From: UBA4661 sp002405405
Lineage (GTDB): Bacteria; Bacteroidota; Ignavibacteria; Kapaibacteriales; UBA4661
DNA: 17,783 bases
Direction of reading: 5' to 3'
Assembly: GCA_036847245.1 (NCBI GenBank)
Contig: DAIUAL010000050.1
Span: 1 to 17,783 of the forward strand
The position numbers and the translations under genes are program-made. Below the pieces are notes generated by a model, which saw only the letters and a program-made list of their open reading frames with translations, made no database searches and was not told where the DNA came from. Positions 15,748 through 17,783 of this stretch are shown here, in pieces (position 1 is the first letter of the stretch; every line of letters starts with the position of its first letter).

Positions 15748-17783
15748 ATGAAATTTCCATGCTTTTTTCGATTGTATCAGCAGTATCTGATTACCTGTAC
15801 CGTCATTCTTGCAGTATTTGCGGCAGAATACGGTACTCTCAGCGCGCGCAGTTCTTCGCCAACTCTGCGAATATTACAAGGTAGAATTATTGATACTGAT
15901 AATAAACCTCTTGCAGGTGCAACGATTACTGCTCCTGCGCTCAAAATTGGTACGATTGCCCGGACGCAGGGTAATTTCACGCTGGCAATACCCGAACGCT
16001 TTGTTCAGGATAGTATCATGCTCAGTGTGTCTGCCATTGGATACAAACAATGGCGCAAAACCATTGCTGTCAACTCACAGGAACTCGTCATTACCCTTGA
16101 ACTTGGCGCGACTCTCACAAGCGAGGTAGTCGTGTCGGCACAACGTTCTTCCTCTTTTGTGCAGGATGCTCCTACCAAAATCGAAGTCGTTACACAACGT
16201 GATTTGCAACGCACTCCCGCACTCGACATCACACAATCGTGCGAGTATGTACCGGGTATCAAAGTGCAGGATAATTGCGGTGTGTGTGGTACAACGGATA
16301 TTCGTATTCAGGGCTTGGAGGGACAGTACGCGCAAATTCTCATCAATGGAATGCCTATTGTATCGAATCTCGGCATGGTGTATGGTTTGCGGGGAATTTC
16401 TCCCACAATGATTAAGCAAATCGAACTTATTAAGGGTCCGGCAACCATTCTTTTTGGACCCGAAGCAGTTGCCGGTACGATGAATATTATCCTGAAATCG
16501 CCCTTGGAATTGCCCATATTGCAGGCATCCTCGCAGGTTAATTCCTTTCGGGAACATGCTCTTGCCGGTACTTTTCGACACATGCTTTCTGATAATACCA
16601 GCACCTCGCTCACTGCTGAATATCAAGCCAATGCCTATCGCACTGATCTCAACAATGATGGGTTTATGGATGTACCACTATATCGGCGGTTTTCACTCAT
16701 GAATGCATGGACACTTACCGGCAATGGTTGGGACATGCAACTCTTCGGACGGTATTTCTATGAAAATCGCACCGGCGGACAAATGGACTGGCAACCAAGC
16801 GACAGGGGGGGGAGTAAGGTCTATGGCGAAAGCATTATTACGCATCGCGCTGAGGTCTTTGGCACTGCCGAACGCGAACTCTCAGACCTGTGGAAATTAC
16901 AAGTTCGACTTTCTGCGATTGGGCATTATCAAGATTCGCAATATGGAGTTGCGAATTACACTGCCAATCAAGGTATTCTCTATACCGATGCGCTTGCTGT
17001 CTATTCGGCTTCGCCTGCCCATACTTGGACATTCGGAGCGGCATATCGAGCCGAACGCTACACGGATAATACACCGGCAACACTTGAACCGATAACCGGC
17101 ACGCACAAACCTGTATGGTATCATATTCCTTCACTGTTTATGCAACATGATTTCACCTCTTCGTGGATTGCTACACAAGTAGGATTGCGATATAACCATC
17201 ATAATATCCAAGGCAGTATTCTCCAGCCACGCGGCTCGGTGAAATTCAACCTTGCCGAGGAAACCGCCTTGCGCCTGACAGGTGGGACAGGTTTCAGGAT
17301 GGTCAATATCTTTACCGAAGATCATGCTGCCCTTACCGGAGCGCGGCGCGTGGTCATCGGTGAGCAGTTGCGTCCAGAGCAATCGCTGAGCGGAGCAGTC
17401 AGTATTACGCATGAAATGGACGATGTAGGGGGGGGAGTCTTACGCTTGACGGGCGATGCTCATTGGACGCGCTTTTCGAATAAAATCATTGCTGATTATG
17501 ACACCGACCCTAATGCCATTCTCTACAAAAATCTAGCCCCTACTGACTATGCTCTGACACGCGGTTTCACACTTGGTGCTGAGTATAGTTTTCCGTTTCC
17601 GCTTCGCACATCTTTATCATGGGAAGTGCTGAACACCTATCGTGTGGAGCAGGGCGAGCGTGAGGAAATATGGTTCAATCCCCGTTATCGCATCTTTGTG
17701 AATGCCTTTTACGCTATTCATGCCTGGCAAACTGACCTGCAACTTACCGGGAACGTCACGGGAGCGCAGCGTATGCCTCGTAT
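15748..17783 (+). CDS. TonB-dependent outer-membrane receptor (3' truncated)
   Basis: Open from ATG 15748 to the window end (678 codons plus two bases, no stop). The order is a signal peptide (about 1-33, core LITCTVILAVFAA), then a carboxypeptidase-regulatory-like domain (about 40-118: LQGRIIDTDNKPLAGATI, RTQGNFTLAIP, SVSAIGYKQW). A TonB plug follows (about 124-250: SEVVVSAQR, DIRIQGLEGQYAQILINGMPI, IKQIELIKGPATILFGPEAVAGTMNIIL), then the start of the 22-strand barrel. Known role: TonB-energised uptake of a scarce ligand across the outer membrane. The plug has a Cys177-x-x-Cys180 pair in DNCGVCG just before the DIRIQGLEG strand, a feature I associate with a Bacteroidota receptor subgroup sometimes linked to metals; the ligand is not determined. 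Receptors of this type usually run to roughly 700-800 residues, so a modest piece is missing. Two G8 runs (16805, 17428) are in frame. Confidence 0.94.
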   Translation, partial: MKFPCFFRLYQQYLITCTVILAVFAAEYGTLSARSSSPTLRILQGRIIDTDNKPLAGATITAPALKIGTIARTQGNFTLAIPERFVQDSIMLSVSAIGYKQWRKTIAVNSQELVITLELGATLTSEVVVSAQRSSSFVQDAPTKIEVVTQRDLQRTPALDITQSCEYVPGIKVQDNCGVCGTTDIRIQGLEGQYAQILINGMPIVSNLGMVYGLRGISPTMIKQIELIKGPATILFGPEAVAGTMNIILKSPLELPILQASSQVNSFREHALAGTFRHMLSDNTSTSLTAEYQANAYRTDLNNDGFMDVPLYRRFSLMNAWTLTGNGWDMQLFGRYFYENRTGGQMDWQPSDRGGSKVYGESIITHRAEVFGTAERELSDLWKLQVRLSAIGHYQDSQYGVANYTANQGILYTDALAVYSASPAHTWTFGAAYRAERYTDNTPATLEPITGTHKPVWYHIPSLFMQHDFTSSWIATQVGLRYNHHNIQGSILQPRGSVKFNLAEETALRLTGGTGFRMVNIFTEDHAALTGARRVVIGEQLRPEQSLSGAVSITHEMDDVGGGVLRLTGDAHWTRFSNKIIADYDTDPNAILYKNLAPTDYALTRGFTLGAEYSFPFPLRTSLSWEVLNTYRVEQGEREEIWFNPRYRIFVNAFYAIHAWQTDLQLTGNVTGAQRMPR
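16805..16812 (+). repeat. G8 homopolymer in the TonB receptor gene
   Basis: Eight G in frame, coding Arg-Gly-Gly near residues 353-355 in the barrel, probably in a loop. The frame is preserved in the assembly; a slip would truncate the receptor. Confidence 0.6.
17428..17435 (+). repeat. Second G8 homopolymer in the TonB receptor gene
   Basis: Eight G in frame, coding Gly-Gly-Gly near residues 561-563 in the barrel. It is the same kind of tract as at 16805, and the frame is preserved as assembled. Confidence 0.6.

Noticed and set aside
15606..15884. Open frame overlapping the start of the TonB receptor
   Set aside because: Starts inside the terminator hairpin and overlaps the receptor's signal peptide and first domain in another frame.
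16005..16626. Minus-strand open frames inside the TonB receptor
   Set aside because: Shadows of a well-supported receptor frame that is continuous from 15748 to the window end.

Overview
The window (17,783 bp, moderate GC) most likely comes from a member of the Bacteroidota/Chlorobiota (FCB) group, perhaps a Kapabacteria- or Ignavibacteria-like lineage. Three things point there. Two giant secreted proteins end in type IX secretion (T9SS) type-A sorting domains. A TonB-dependent receptor begins with a carboxypeptidase-regulatory-like domain. None of the starts has a convincing Shine-Dalgarno sequence; leaders are T/A-rich instead. The phylum-level call is inference from gene families only.

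Layout. Positions 1-243 hold the last 80 codons of a histidine kinase, followed by a small stand-alone GAF-domain protein (369-869) and a strong bidirectional terminator (891-927). The centre (944-14650) is a mirror image. An outer-membrane beta-barrel gene and a 5.9-kb subtilisin-like protease gene lie on the minus strand (944-1774, 1897-7776). A paralogous protease and beta-barrel pair lies on the plus strand (8405-13750, 13799-14650). The two pairs are transcribed away from a 628-bp intergenic region. That region contains a 10-N assembly gap flanked by two imperfect direct repeats, each with a C-rich/G-rich block able to form a G-quadruplex on the minus strand. A 73-bp nested palindrome separates the protease and barrel genes of the left pair.

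The right end holds a NarL/LuxR-type response regulator (14848-15549) with its own terminator, then a TonB-dependent receptor (15748 to the window end, cut off) preceded by an AT-rich inverted repeat.

How the parts may work together (inference). Each protease has a signal peptide, a fervidolysin-like pro-region, a complete Asp-His-Asn-Ser catalytic set, five HYDIN/ASPM-like (choice-of-anchor-D-like) modules, cohesin-like module(s) and a T9SS tail. They therefore look like large cell-surface enzymes exported by T9SS, each co-transcribed with a cognate outer-membrane barrel. The repeated pairing supports a functional protease-barrel unit that duplicated head to head. The kinase, GAF protein and response regulator are signalling genes, but nothing in the sequence links them to the protease cassettes. 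No RNA gene, CRISPR array, transposase or phage gene was seen.
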